A stretch of 64,000 bases of DNA from Apus apus (lineage: Eukaryota; Chordata; Aves; Apodiformes; Apodidae), in contig NC_067305.1 in the NCBI RefSeq assembly GCF_020740795.1, positions 1,240,001-1,304,000 on the forward strand, written 5' to 3'. The translations under genes and the position numbers were made by a program. Positions 20,101 to 34,003 of this stretch are shown here, one piece after another. The notes below the pieces were generated by a model that did no database searches, was not told the origin of the DNA, and saw nothing but the letters and a program-made list of their open reading frames with translations. Position 1 is the first letter of the stretch. Every line of letters begins with the position of its first letter.

Positions 20101-23100
20101 AGATGTCTGGAAGATAAGTGTCTGCACCACCTTCCAAAGTCCTGCCTTCTTCTGAAGCACCAAACACTGACTGCAGGGAGGACATCAGCCTGTCCAGCAG
20201 CTCCTCTGCCTACAGCATATCCTGAGTCTCTGATGTGCATTCCAAAGTCTGCACCTCCAGCCCTTACAAGATGTCCTGGAAAGCTGGAGCAGAGTCACAG
20301 CAAACACAGGGTCCTTGTGCAGATCCCACTGACACAGGCAACAGGGTCATTTCTACTGATGCAAATACTTGCAAGATCATGATACGACATGAGCCTCTAA
20401 ATCCAGACATCTCTGTGCAGTAGAGAATTTTTGTCCTATCTTGCCCCTAGCTCTGAGCCACCTGTCAGCACAGGAGGGGAGAAAACACCCCAAGTACCTG
20501 AGTTTCTGAAAACACTGGAAGCTAAGAAGTCTCTGGGGATTTCTCGGCCCTTAGTGCCTCACAACATCAAAGCCCTTTCCCATATTCACACCCAGGTGGC
20601 AGATGCAGAGCAGGAATGTAATGTTACTGCAATTAAAGGCTCCCTTACCCAGAAGGGGACATAAAATGACCTTCCTTGAACCCGGTGCTGGTTGGGTGGG
20701 TAAATTTGGACAACTCGGTTGTTTGCTTTCCCATCAAATAACATGGCTGATATTTAAGGCTCCTTGCAAAGCACAGAGATCTGCTTGTAACATTCCAAGA
20801 TTTCCATTCAGCCCTCCAAGAGACTTTTGCACAGGGACAAACATGAGGTCTCTGAGAAGAGATGAGACACTTTTCTCACCTGCCATCCTGCCCTGAGGAG
20901 TGTGTGCGCCGCCTGCAGAAAGAAACCAGAACAGTAGAGTCTGAGGAGCAATTCAAGACAGAAATCCTCTGCTGCCCCCAAATCTACCTCCCCACCCCAG
21001 GAGGGAGATGTTCTACTTAATAGCTGACACTTCTCCCAGCAATAATTAATCCCATCAAAGCTGTGTCTGCTTGCTCCCAGGAGAGATTTAATTAAAATTG
21101 GTCATTAGCATTGCAGAGCATAGGGCAGCCTGCTGAGATCTGCAGCAAGAGGAACAGCAGCTCCAGTGGGAGCAGGGGATGAGTGTCCTCACCTGTACCT
21201 GGGCTGCTCAGAGGTCTCCGAAGGGGATCGCTCAGGAACAGAGAGAGATGTTGAAGACAGTGTGGTGGCTATGGAGGCTGTGGTAGCTTCCTCAAAGGAG
21301 GGAGGTGTGCAGGGGAGCAGATCTGGCCTGCCTGCTGGCCCGGAGTGGAGGGCAGGAGAAGATGCAGAAGAAAAAGATGAGTAGGTCAAACATCACCACC
21401 TTATCTACACCAGCCCATTGTGAGGCTGTTCCACCATCAATCTGCACACCCTCACTGGGACTGCTCACTTCAAGCCACAAACAGGCCAGAAGTTGAGCTG
21501 AGTTCACAAACACAACAGCTTCTCCCAAGGCATCCTCTAGAAGAGAGGCAGTAAGCACCATTTCCAGCAGGACAGACAGACACCACAGGAAACATCATGT
21601 CACTGGTCATCAAAGCTGGATTAAAGGCTTGAATTGCCAAGAGAAAAATATCCCAGTGAATTAAGGGATGAATGGTGTGCTCACTGCTTTGCACAGGTAG
21701 AAATCTAACCCCTATGCACTCAAGGAGCTTGTCCTTCACTGCTCCTCTGTAAATCCAGCCCACAGAAGTGATGAAAAGGCAGCACAGAACCAGGCCATTC
21801 ATCTGCTTTCAGTGGCAAGATCTTGCCCCTTAGAACAGTCCAAACACTGTCACTGGAGTCCTGCAGTTCCTACCTTCCCCTCTCACCGTGTTTTTTATTT
21901 TGTTAAGGATGGAAAATTCAACTTTCTGATTGTGTTTGGGCTATAACTGCTGGTGCCAGTTGGCAGTGGCTGCCTTGCAGCAGTGACACCACTGAAAACA
22001 GTGCAGAACCACCACAGTGCTGCTAAGAAGGGACATGTTCTTTGATGCAGAGGGATCGTTTCCCCACTCAACTAACTGCTAGTGACCAAACCATAAACCC
22101 TTACCTTCTCCCCTGTCCTGGTTAAGTTTAGCACCTGCAAAGCACAGTAAGACATGCAATGAAGAGCTATCCATCGAGGAATACACATGGTTGGTGCACA
22201 GTGGGGAACTTGATGAGAGCAGGGGAAGATCCTAAGGAGCTGCTAAGGAAAAAGGGTGACCCCCTCAAGCATCGCCCGCCAGACAGAAGCGTTACCTTCA
22301 TCGTCAAGCGTGGGGTAACTCCTGGCTGCACGAAGGTCATACTGGGTCTCATCCTTTTCAGAGGGAAGCTGGCTAGCTGAGAATGCAGCTGTTGGACCAA
22401 CCATTTTGACAGCTAGCAAGGCACTACGCCCTTTCTTTGAGGGAGATGACTTCAGAGCTGGATGAGAAGAGTGAAAGAGAAGATGAAATTACCACCAACA
22501 ACTACTGCCACACCAAGGGCACTTTTCCCTTCACAGGGAGAGGCCTCTGCTCTTGGACACACACACACAGGTGCTCTGCAAGTGCCATCTCCAAAGGGCT
22601 GAGCCTGAGTCAGGCTGCAGGGTGAGCTCCTAGGTGGGAGCCTGAGTAGACCAAAGCAAGACATGACATCCCGAGGATTTTGCAGCTCCCCAGCTTTGCT
22701 CTATATTACAGCAGAAAAACCTGCTCTGACTTCAACCCAGAAGCTCTCCACATGGACTGAAGCAGCCAGATGGAGACAAGGCTCTGCCTCTCCCAGATCA
22801 CAAGGGCAACAGCTCCTGGACTAGGTACTTACAGGAATTTTTTCGAAACACCGTGTTGGTCATGAATTTGAAGAATCTCTCTGCATAAAAGCTGGGTCTG
22901 TGGACTGACACCGTGTCCTACAAAGGCAAGAAGCAATTGTTTAATTTTAAAATTATCCCTCAAGGCTGATTTTCTATAACACCCAATGCAGTCTTTTTGA
23001 TTCCAACATTTAGCACTGATACAGCCTTGAAATGGAAAGGCTTAACTCAAATGATCTGATTAATGCTATAAATAAGCCTGAAGCATTGCCTTTGATTTGA

Positions 23101-26100
23101 TTGCATTTCATTATATTCTTGCTGTAATTTTAAAATAGATTTTGGTGATTTTATTCTGCTGTAGACTTCCTGGATTTTTCAAATATTTCATGTATTACCT
23201 ACATGAAATTTCTTCTGGCTTTGCTGGCTGACATTTAGAGCACACCTGGATACCTCTGCATACAACATGGACATCAAAATTCAGCCAAGAGTCTCCATTT
23301 CAAACCTTCCAAATGTTTTGCACTTTTTTGTTTAAAATACTAAAACTGAAGCTGTCTCTGCTTCTGATGGTTGACTGCTACCATGGCTTGGCATCTACAC
23401 ACTTCCTCTGCTTTAGTATTCAAGGGAAGCTAGGATGTGTAATGCTGAAAAACACTTTCCACATCTAAGGCTGCCCTTTTGTAAACACTCACCTGGCTGC
23501 TGCAGCAGAGAAGAGAGGAGGGAAACAGGGGAAGGGATTTATTAAGAGCTGACTGAAGGGGAAACACCCTCAGTCAAGGGAGCAAAAGCAGGTTCCCTCC
23601 ACACAGACAGAAACACACAGGCCTTGTGTGTACAGCTCCTCGTGTCATGGGGAGGAGGAAGATGACAGATGGGAGCAGAGGAGGAAAGCTGGTAGCACGA
23701 CAGATGAACATGTGAGGAGGTGGAGTGAGCAAGAAAACCTGACTGGGAATAAGCGGCACTAAACCGCTGTGGAGGCAGGAGAGGCAAGAACTGTTCCTTT
23801 CATCAGCTTCAACTGTGCCAGTTCAGGCACTATTAATAGCAAGGTAATCAGCACCAACCAGCATAAATGAAGCCAAGGCAGGTAATCCTGCCCAGGCATG
23901 GGCAATTCCTGCCTCTGTACAGGCACTCACCCCGTCATGGACAAGGGCCTTCCAGGTATGCTCTAGCTTCTTGATGAACCTAATTCCAGGGGAGAAGTGG
24001 AGAGAAAAAGAGACAGATTCAGGCAGATACTCTATATCTAAGCCACCTTTCATACCCCACCCGGGAGAGATCACTAGGAGAGTTGCTAGTGACTCCTCCT
24101 TCATTTGGAGTGTGGCTTTCCTCCAGCCAAGAGAGGTCAGCTGAGCACACCAGCATCTCTGCAGGCAGGTCAGGACTGCCTGGGAACCCTGCTGGGAAGG
24201 AGGAGCTGGGCTGGAAAAGGGGCAGAAAACTACCTTCCAGCCCTGGAGCCTCGCTACCCATCCTAGGCACAGAAACAGGAAACTTATTTATGAGCAACTC
24301 ATTGTATCTTAGAAAAAAGGCTTTGTGTCACCAGCTGTTCTAAGGACAGGATAAAAATCCACAGCCCCTCACACCCATCGACAGCTTCAGGCAGCCTGCC
24401 TCATTATTAGACTCTCCAGGAGAGGAAATTCTTCCTGCTTTCATTCAGTATTAAAACAGATGTTAACAAACTTGAAGGACAGATGAGTGCAGTTACCTAC
24501 CTGTATGACTGAAGGATATCTATTATTCCTACATGTAGCAGGAGACGCTCTCCTTTGCCATTCACTGCTGGGATTCCTCCCATCCTGCAGGTAAAACAAA
24601 ACCTCAGCAAGTGCAGCCTCAAAAAGAGCAGCTGTAACACCCCTGGGACCTGCAGAAGGGTGGACAGCAGCACTGAAAAGAGTGGGTGGTCAGACACCAC
24701 ACAAAACCTGCAAAGGCACCCTGGGAAGTCCCCTACTGACCCAGCCTGTGACAGCAGGTGACCTGGGGTTTCCATCTGCCTTGATCACCAAACCCCAGTT
24801 ATCAGGACAGGACACTTCGTGTGGCAACAGCTCTGCCTGGGTCAGGAAGCACCAGGTTGTTTTTTCTTAGCTACAGGACATTTTATTCTGGGGATCAGAT
24901 TATTTCTCAGGTCTGTGTGAGCTGTCTGTCCTCTAAGAAGCAGGGTATTTCCAGTCCCACCCAGACTAATATCAATCCTGCCAAAGGAGCAGCAACCAGT
25001 AGCACCAGCACACGACCAAAGGATGCTGGTGTCGGGCAGGCCACTGCAACTAATGCTGCTACTTCAAAGAATGGAAACACTGAAGTATTATCCTGGCTCC
25101 ACCATGACTCAACCTCCATCCAAACTGGAGGAAGCGGTTTCAGACAGCAACAAACAGCAAACTCCAGGGTTTATTAGCAAGCTTGGTCCACAGAGCCAGA
25201 CACACAGTCACAAGAGCAACCTGCAGCCCAAGACCCAAACAATGGGCACAACACAGGACCGGTTTTGGGCAAAACCCCAACCCACAGCACCACCAGTTAC
25301 TCCAGCACTTGGCTAGGTTGCTGTTTGCCAACTGCACTGGGATGGCCCCAGGATACTGTGAGGGATTCCAAAGATGAAGCAATGGAGAACTCCAAGCTCC
25401 TAGGGACAGGCTGATCCCTATTTCCACTCCAGATTCAGATGCTGAGCTTGAGCTGAGCTAGTTTCAACTCCCCATGGATTTGAAAACATGGGAGGGTGTT
25501 TAGAGGCTGTTAGAGGAGCTGACAGCCTAGACACTGGCCTAAGAAGAGAGATCACAGTGAGGCTGTGTCTTCCAGAAGTATTTCCCACCCCAGCTTCCCC
25601 TTTTCACACCCCATAACTTTCAGCACCGTAACCTCCAGGAGAGATGCTCACTCCCACAGTTCATACAGGTCTCACTAGGGTTTTACTGCTCCAGCCTCCA
25701 CCTCTGCCCCTCCCAGCAGTGCACAAGAACCAGGTTTTCACCTACGTGTCATCTGTGTCTATGGACTCCCCCCGGGCAGCCCCACCCTGGATGGACTCCA
25801 TGGCTGTGGAGTAAAGTGCCTTCTGCCCCACGGGACGCTTCTCATCCGATGTGCTGTGAGCTCCCTCCGACTGTCGCTCCCGTTCTTGCTGGTCTATGTT
25901 ATGAACCCCAAGCAGGAGGCTGTAGTCCATGATTTTAAAACTTTCCAACACCTACAGGTCAGTATTGAGTAAGAAGAACAAGAACAAAACATCAGGGCAG
26001 CAGCTCAAATCCCAAAGCACGGAACAGCCCATTCACATTCCCACTTACAACTTCACCAAAGCCTGAACATTTCTGAACCAATATTCAACCCTGGACCTGA

Positions 26101-29100
26101 TTGCATCCAGAGTTTGGCCATCCCACAACCAACCCAGAGGCTGAAGGACTGCAAATAACACTCTTGCACCATGTATCTGCTGCACAGTGTACAGGAAAAA
26201 TGTATTTAGCCCCAAAAGTCCAGCTACGAGTGGAGCAGGCTGCCACAATTTTATGCACCAGGCAAAGGAACGCAGCCTTAGTCCTCAGAGGCTGTCATGA
26301 GATCCAACCCCACTGCTTTGCTTCCAGGGAAAAGGGCAGTGGAAGGGATTTACCCTACTTTGGGGTTAGCAGATTAGCAAGGGTCTCAATCATTTATTCT
26401 CCCTCGTGCTCGAGAGCCACTTCACTAATCTGCTCCCCTTCTTACCAGACAGTCACGTTGCAGCGTTTTCACCAATGCACTGAAGGTGTCTGCATCCAAC
26501 ATCAGGCCCTCGGGCATGTCTTGTATGAAGTCTAGATCCTTGTAGGTAGGGCTGGACTTTTCTTTTTCCTTCTTGGATGCCCGGCGTTTGTAGGTTGAGC
26601 CTTTCAGGTCAAATTTCAGGTGCATTTTCACCACCCGAGGCAGGATGTTGTTCATCACCACCACGCGGATGTTTTTGCCTCCTGATTGCACACAGTACAG
26701 TCCGTAGAACTTTGGCAGCAGTGTCCGTGGGTTCTGGTTTAGATTCTGCAGCAGAGGTGGGGAAAAAAAAAAGCATGGGGAAAGGTAATTTTGGGCAGAA
26801 GAATCCTGCTGTGTTCACCACAAAGCATGTTAAGAGATCCTGGAGCAGCCAGACTAGGGTTTCTTCACCTAGAGATTTTCTAAACTTTACACAAGAGCTT
26901 ACTAGACATGTTTGACAAACCGTTGCATTTCAGTGGCTTTAGGACCTGTAAGTACCACCATGCCCTGAACAGAGGGAATGAGATGTACAGCACTCTCTGG
27001 GCAAATAACCAAGTCCGGAAATTCCCTGTTTTCCCCAACAACAGCAGCTCAAAAAGGGAAACGAAACCGGAAGAGAAATAAACACAGTAAGTGGGAACTT
27101 CAAGTTTAAAAATAACAGCAATCTTCATCTCTTCAGAAGTGTCAGAAATCAAGAGCTGTTCTCTGGCCCAGAATAAACCAGGGACACGGTATTTTTTTTA
27201 AACAAAACAACATCAATTTTCTCCTTTTTTTGCAGAGTTGCTTTACAAGCTGGCCAGAGAGCACGGATATCCTGCTCAGCTATCGTGTCCTTTTTTTAGG
27301 CAGCAGTATTATTAGGAATGACATGACAGGCATGATTTGCTTGTTCAGCTGTGGGAAAATTTGGAAAGGAAACAGAACATCTCTGCACGCTATGGAACAA
27401 AGGACAGAGCTCACATTCTCTGACAGACAGCAGGACCAGAGTGTGTTGAAGCTTCATGCCCCTCCTCATCTCACCTACCCAGGCAGGTGAGTGAGCCATG
27501 AGTGCAACACAGCACCAGCCACGAGCAGCAGAGGCAGAGAAGACAAAACTCAAACCACGCTTGCTTGGCTTCAAAGTAACTCAGATGAACCCTTCAACTG
27601 ACCCCTGATCCTGTCACTACAGAATCTCATGCCACAAACACCCACAACCACTGGAACACTACAACAAGCAGCACGTACCTCTGCACCAAACAGGTAGGCC
27701 CAGTTTAATTTGTTACACTGGTTGCTAGCCAGGCCAACTGCAGAATTCAGGACAACAGTGCTGTTCCATTCCCACTCAAAACCCACCACCTGACTTATTA
27801 TATACATTAGGCAAGACTTTTTGAAAGCTCATTCTGTCCAGGAACTTGGCTGTTGCTTGCAAAAGCAAGTGCCTGGCTGTCATTTATATACAGACACTCA
27901 AGACTCTGTCTTTCTTTGGCAAATTTTCCCCAGTAAATATTGAGAAAGGCAAGTATTTTCACAAAAACACTGCCCGGTCACAAAAATCAAATCCACTGCC
28001 TCATGCACACAGACAGGGCAGCATGAGCACTGCTTGCCATCACCCTCTGCTTGGCATCTCCATGGCAAACAAATCCCTGGGTGGTTCTAACTGAATTTCT
28101 GTGCCCTCATCTATAGAGCTGGACCCTCCACCAGCTCTGCAGGCAGACAATTCCTGGCTTACACATCAAAGCACTGGGTTTGGTTCTGATTTACTACTTG
28201 TCAACACCAGGACACACATGCAAGTCCTCTGTGTCTCAATATATTGCCTTGCTAGCCCTGAGACTCAGGCCACAACTATCAGCCAGCTGGCTGGGACCAT
28301 GGGAGTCTTTACCTTGGTGCAGGACCAGCAGCAGCTGCCTTCAGAGTAATTCAGTTAAACAGCAGATATGGGAGGTACTCAGGGACAGCAGTGCTTTCCC
28401 CACAAAACCATGGTGCTTGGTTATTGCAATCAACAGCCACCCCCAAAGCCAGGCTGAGGCAGATGTGCCAAGTGAAGGAGAACCAACAAGTGCAGGGAAA
28501 TGGACACCCAGAAGCACACATCTGGGAAGCCACTTCCAGGCCAGAACAAGCTATGGCACAATTATCTGTTTACCACTCAAGTTTACCCACAGAGTTTGCA
28601 AATAACTGGCAGGATTTGTGTTTCTGGGGCTGGCTTTGTGACACACTGGTAACGTTGTTCCTGTCCTGGGTGTGAGAAATCCAGGGGCAGGACATGCCCT
28701 GTGTGATGCTTTGGACAGAAAAGCTGCCATGACAAACCCAAATCAGGTCTCAGGTGCTGGGTGATACACACCATGTAGTAGCCAGGAAGGAGCTTCTGTA
28801 GGAATTCAGCTTCCTTGTGCATCACAGTTTTTATGATGAATTCATCGTCGCTGGTGACATAGAAGAGGGAGCCACTGGCACCAGGGTTTGACAGCTCTAT
28901 CAGAGGCTCATTACATAAGGAATACTAGGGAGGAAAAGAAAAACAAGATGATGTTTTTAACCTCAACTCACTGCCACTGAGTTCTAGACCCTGGAGGGCT
29001 TTCCCCAGCACGCTGCCTCCTTGTGTGATTATGGGGTAGCAAAGCTTCAGTGAGAACTATTTTCATTATAGGTTGGGTCTAAGCATCGAAGCTGAAGGAC

Positions 29101-32100
29101 AACTTGCAATTACAGACAGAGATTAGAGTCCAGAGCATCCCAATTGCTCAGAATCAAGCTAATAATCTGCTTTCAGTAACATCCAGGCTTCATAATGACA
29201 TCTTATCTTTTCTCATTGTGTGTGTATCATGTTTATGTTTCTTTCAGCACACTGCTGCAAGGACAAAAGGAAAGATAGGATTTTAAGACACAAAACAGTC
29301 TGCTCAGGGTACCACCCATCCCCGTGCTGGAGGGAACACAATGCACTGGCTATTCTCAGCAGCCTCCTCTAGCCTTGTGCTCCTCTGTTACAGAGGATTT
29401 TTACAGCCACCTCTCACTCCCCTTCATCCTGGTGCAAACACATAAAACATATGAGCCCAGTTGTCCTAACAAGAAGAGGGGATCAGCTCTGGGCAGGCAC
29501 AACAAGGGGCACTGCAAAGGGAGCTGAGTTGGGAGGACATTTTGAGACATCAGGATGCAAACAGGAGGTTCTCAAGTGAGGACATGGGCAGCAGCAGAAA
29601 ATAAAACAAGAGGAGTAAACAATCCCGTGCACTGAGCTGCCAGGGACCAACCCTGGGGTAACTGCCCAGCTCAAGTGGGCTCAGGGCAGCACCACAACAG
29701 AGCTACCACAGCAAGAAGTAAGTGGGGAGAGGGAGGTGGGGCACGTGAGGGACATAATCAGAGCAATAAATTAAATGCTCATCATTACGTACCGAAAACA
29801 GCTCTCAGCACTGCACGGATTAATGATCCAAGACTTTATCAAGTTAATTATCTCATGCATAATTAAAGGCATTGCTGCTGTGGCAGGCAAGAGAGAAGCA
29901 GAAGCAACAAATCAAGAGCTGTGACCTTTGCAATTGAGGTAGGCTTTTTGCCTCACCCAAGTTTTGAACCGCTCATCAAATCAGCTAGCATGATCTTGGA
30001 TGGCACAGATGGGAACCACTGTTACTGTCAAACCATGCAATGGCACAGATGTGTACTTGTAGATGTGAACTTGTAGCTTTTCATCTATGATTACCCCCAT
30101 CTACAGCTGAAGTCACAAAAAAAAGGCTGTTACAAAAGGGGGAGGGCATGTGCTTGTTTGGATGCGTTTCCTGCCCTGGTTCAACAAATGCCCTTTTCTG
30201 AAGAGCAGGACTTCACACACGTGCAAGGGACCAAATTCAACCCCAGTGTGATCCAAGCCCTGACAGTTTGTATGACTAAGTATTTTAAAAACAGCCTTTC
30301 CAGCTCTGAGGAGCTTTCTGAGCACAAGAACAAGCTGTATTTTACTGTGTTTAAGACGATTAAAATAACCACACTCACATAGCTCTGGAGTGAGTACACC
30401 AGGAAAAATCCCCAGCTTTGTCCTCAGAGCCCCAGGGGACATTACAGGGTTGCACCCAGCAGGACACAGCTCCTTTTGCTTGTAAACACTGTACATTATT
30501 GTCACCAGCAGCAGCAGGGAGGGAACCCCCTCACATTGCTTACACTGCACTCACTCTGTGCTGATCATTTCCTTTCCCTCCCGTGTAAACCAGCAGCTGC
30601 CTCTTAGCAAAGACTTGGGCTGAGTGTTGCTGGTCTTGCTGGGACCATCACTGGATCTCCTCCAAACAGCGTCCCTAAGTCCACAGCCTTTTCCCACTCC
30701 TTGCTTGGATCAGAATGATTCCTCAATTCTTTCCTGCCCCTTTTTAGGCAAAAAGAGGGGCTGTTTAGTCTAGAGAAGACTGAGGGGGGATCTTATTAAT
30801 GTTTACAAATATTTGAAGGGTGGGTGTCAAGAAGGAGGGGCCAGACCCTTTGCAGTCGTGCCCTGTGACAGGACGAGGGGCAACGGACACAAACTGGAGC
30901 CCAGGAAGTTCCACCTCAACATGAGGAAGAACTTCTTTCCTGTGAGGGTGACAGAGCCCTGGGACAGGCTGCTCAGAGAGGTCGTGGAGTCTCCTTCTCT
31001 GGGGACTTTCAAGACTCATCTGGACACATTTCTGTGTGACCTGCCCCAGGTGGTCCTGCTCTGACAGGGGTTGGACTCAATGATCTCCAGAGGTCTCTTC
31101 CAACCCTGACCATTCTATGAAAAACTGGTGACAGCCTTGCTTTAGGGGCAAATTTCCTGTGTTCCTTTCCATCATCTCAAAACCAGGAGGACAGACAAGA
31201 GAAATCCAAAAATACATCCATACCAAATAATCATCTGGACGAATCCCAAAGAGTTCTCGGAAGTACCGGAAAGCCACCGGAGCGTAGGTCTTGAACCTGA
31301 AGTCAGCGTAGTGATGAGCTGGGGTGAGGTTGCTGCCCTCGCTGCACAGAACAGACAGGCCATGAGCAGGGCCTCAGCACCACTCCCAGATACTGGCCCT
31401 CACATCAAGGCTACTGTGTGGTTCAGATCAACTAAGCCTTGCAAAATGACATCTTAGGAACAACGACGACAACAAAACGTCATTCGTTAAGTTATCTGTC
31501 AGAATCGACCTCCAAAGTGTGCAAGGAACAAACCACCTGCCAAGCAGAATATATTTACACAGAGAACACAGCTCTCCTGAGCTTTGCTTATTCCCAGAGT
31601 TAAAGAGCTCCCAGAATGAGTTTCTTCCATCTCAAGACATGGTATCACTTCATGGAAGAAGGTCTAGACAGACAGGTAGAAAGAAAAGCTCGTAGGAAGG
31701 CTAACAAAGTCCAGTGTATAGTACTGCATCTTACACTGTTCTTCCTTGCAAGGCTCTACAGGATCTAACAACTCCTGCTGTTCTGTTTGGATGCAATGGA
31801 TGCATATTTAAAAGATTCAGAGCATCCAACTCTGTGATCTAAAGACAGGAGGAAGCTCTCTTGAAAAATCTGTGAGAGGAAAAGAAATAACTCATCCATT
31901 CATTTTTGTTTCTCATCACCTTTACCTTGGGAAAAAAATGCTCTCCACCACGTAGAAATCCTGCATCAGGACATCTCTCTCTGGCTTGGAGCTCAGATTG
32001 CCAACAGTATATCCAATCCCTAGCTGGATGGCCCCCTTCAGAGTGGATGAGGTGGTCTGGCAGAAAGAGAAGAGCGACAAGTGAGCATTTCACAGCAGAT

Positions 32101-33956
32101 TATCACAATAACATCCCCTCTCCCACAATCCAGTCATGTCTAGGACTTCTATGGGGTCGTCTTGGGCACCACATGCTGCAAAAAAAATTCAACCAGCTGC
32201 TGAGGAGATGGATGAATCTTGCCATTTGCAAGATTATGCAGTACAAGGGTGCTGCATAAAATCAAAACCAGATTGGTAGCTACTGACAAACTGAACCAGG
32301 AAAGCTGGGTTGTGCTATTGCTGACCTTGGGCCCCAATTTCTCTCCTGCCACCCACACCAAGCTGCCAACCCTTGCTCCACAAAACCAAACCTTTTTGTA
32401 GGTGGTTTCACCAGAAGCATCAACACCTCGATGACCTATCTTCTTTCCTTGGCCAGGCTGTCCTGGAAGTGATGGTCCCTGCAAGGCAAGAGGATGGGTA
32501 AAGCCCAGAGCAGCAGCTGACCTGGCTGACAGGAACAAACAGAGCAGCAGAGGCACAATCACACTGTCCTGGCCGGAAAGGACAGAGGGATCACTCCTTA
32601 CTGCTGGAAAAAAAATCTGCAGAGTGCAAACAGGTGTAATTGGCACTGAAAAGCCTCCAACAAGGCTGTCTGAGCAATGCACCCACCTCTCAAGACAAGA
32701 AGAGTCAGAACACCTCACCACTCCATCCAACACCCTCTGTACAAACTGGGCAGAGCCCTCAGCAAAGATGCTGAGCTCAGGGAAGATCTGCTCCTTTCCC
32801 AGCTGCCAACATGCTGCAGCAGTTGCCTGACTGCAGCTTCTCATTGCCTTAAAACACTGATGGATTAAATCAAACAGCGAGATAAGTTTATTCTTAAAAA
32901 TCCCATGCCCTCAGGTGTCATACCAATACCTTGTGCTTCACTGGAGAAACAAGAGACAGATTAGAGGGAGAACACAAGCCTGCTCCTGTGTTCACATGGA
33001 GATAATCCATTTAAGCAAGATCTCATTTGTTTACAATTCAGAGGACGAGCCCACACAGAGTGAGCTGAAGCAACAGCTCTTCCTGAAGCTTTGCACAAGA
33101 ATTTACAGAAACACTATAGGACTGCAAGCACTTCAGAGTGAGAACAAACCTCTTCCTGTCCCATTCTCATGCACTTCTGAATCTGCCTGGGCCTTTTTCA
33201 GCTGATCCAGGAGGGAGCAGATTGTGGCTGCACTCTTTAACCAGCCAGTGTAACCATGTTTTGTGAAGATCGACACAGTTCCTTTGGCAACCCCAGGCAC
33301 AGGGCCACTACACTCCACTGTGGGGCAATGTTTCACCTGCTCCCCAGCTCTCCTGCCACCCCAGCAGGCAGCTAAAACTGCTGATAAACCACCAGCGACA
33401 TTCAGGGGTTTGTTACATTAAAGAACAGCCAAGGCTTTGGATGTTCCTCTTAGCAGCATGCAGAGAGATCCAAGGTCATTTCCCAAGGGACAATATTATA
33501 CGACTGTCTCTCTCAAGTGCTGCACGGACCCATCTCTCAGAACCCACATCTGCAGCAGACAATGGGCAATTTTGTCCAGACTACAGAGGTTCTTTGTGTT
33601 TTAGCTTTTTATCAAGAGCTCGCAGCTATTTATGGTCAAACTGCTTGTACTTCTGGTACTCAGGGGCAGTCTGATTTCTCCTTCAAAAAAATCTTATTTC
33701 CTACTCTGTTTAAACATTTAGCACAGCCAGGTTTGCTGCTGAGTGCTCCTTCTGCAAGCAGCTGTGCTTAGCAGTGCAGCTTATCCCCTCCTTTCAGCTT
33801 CTGACCAACAAACTGGATCCTATTACACACAAGCTCAAAGCTGCACGGTCCTGCCTCACCACATGGCTCAGCATCATCATCCTCTCAAAGTGATTAACAG
33901 ACACAGGTACTGGTTATGAAATTGCCACCATATGAAATGCAGCAAGCAAAGTGGTT

Positions 33957-34003
<47 letters not shown>

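Larger units (their letters stand above)
20913..30754 (-). other. PIP5K1C: PIP5K1C introns 5 (part) to 13
   Basis: Introns of roughly 280-2300 nt between exons 13 and 6. No CR1 or other interspersed repeat was recognised in this 10-kb stretch. Two A/T-rich, TAAT-dense segments stand out (21035-21115 and 29765-29875). Confidence 0.65.

Noticed and set aside
23542-23787. 81-aa minus-strand frame in PIP5K1C intron 10
   Set aside because: No flanking splice sites in suitable phase and no match to PIP5K1C tail sequences.
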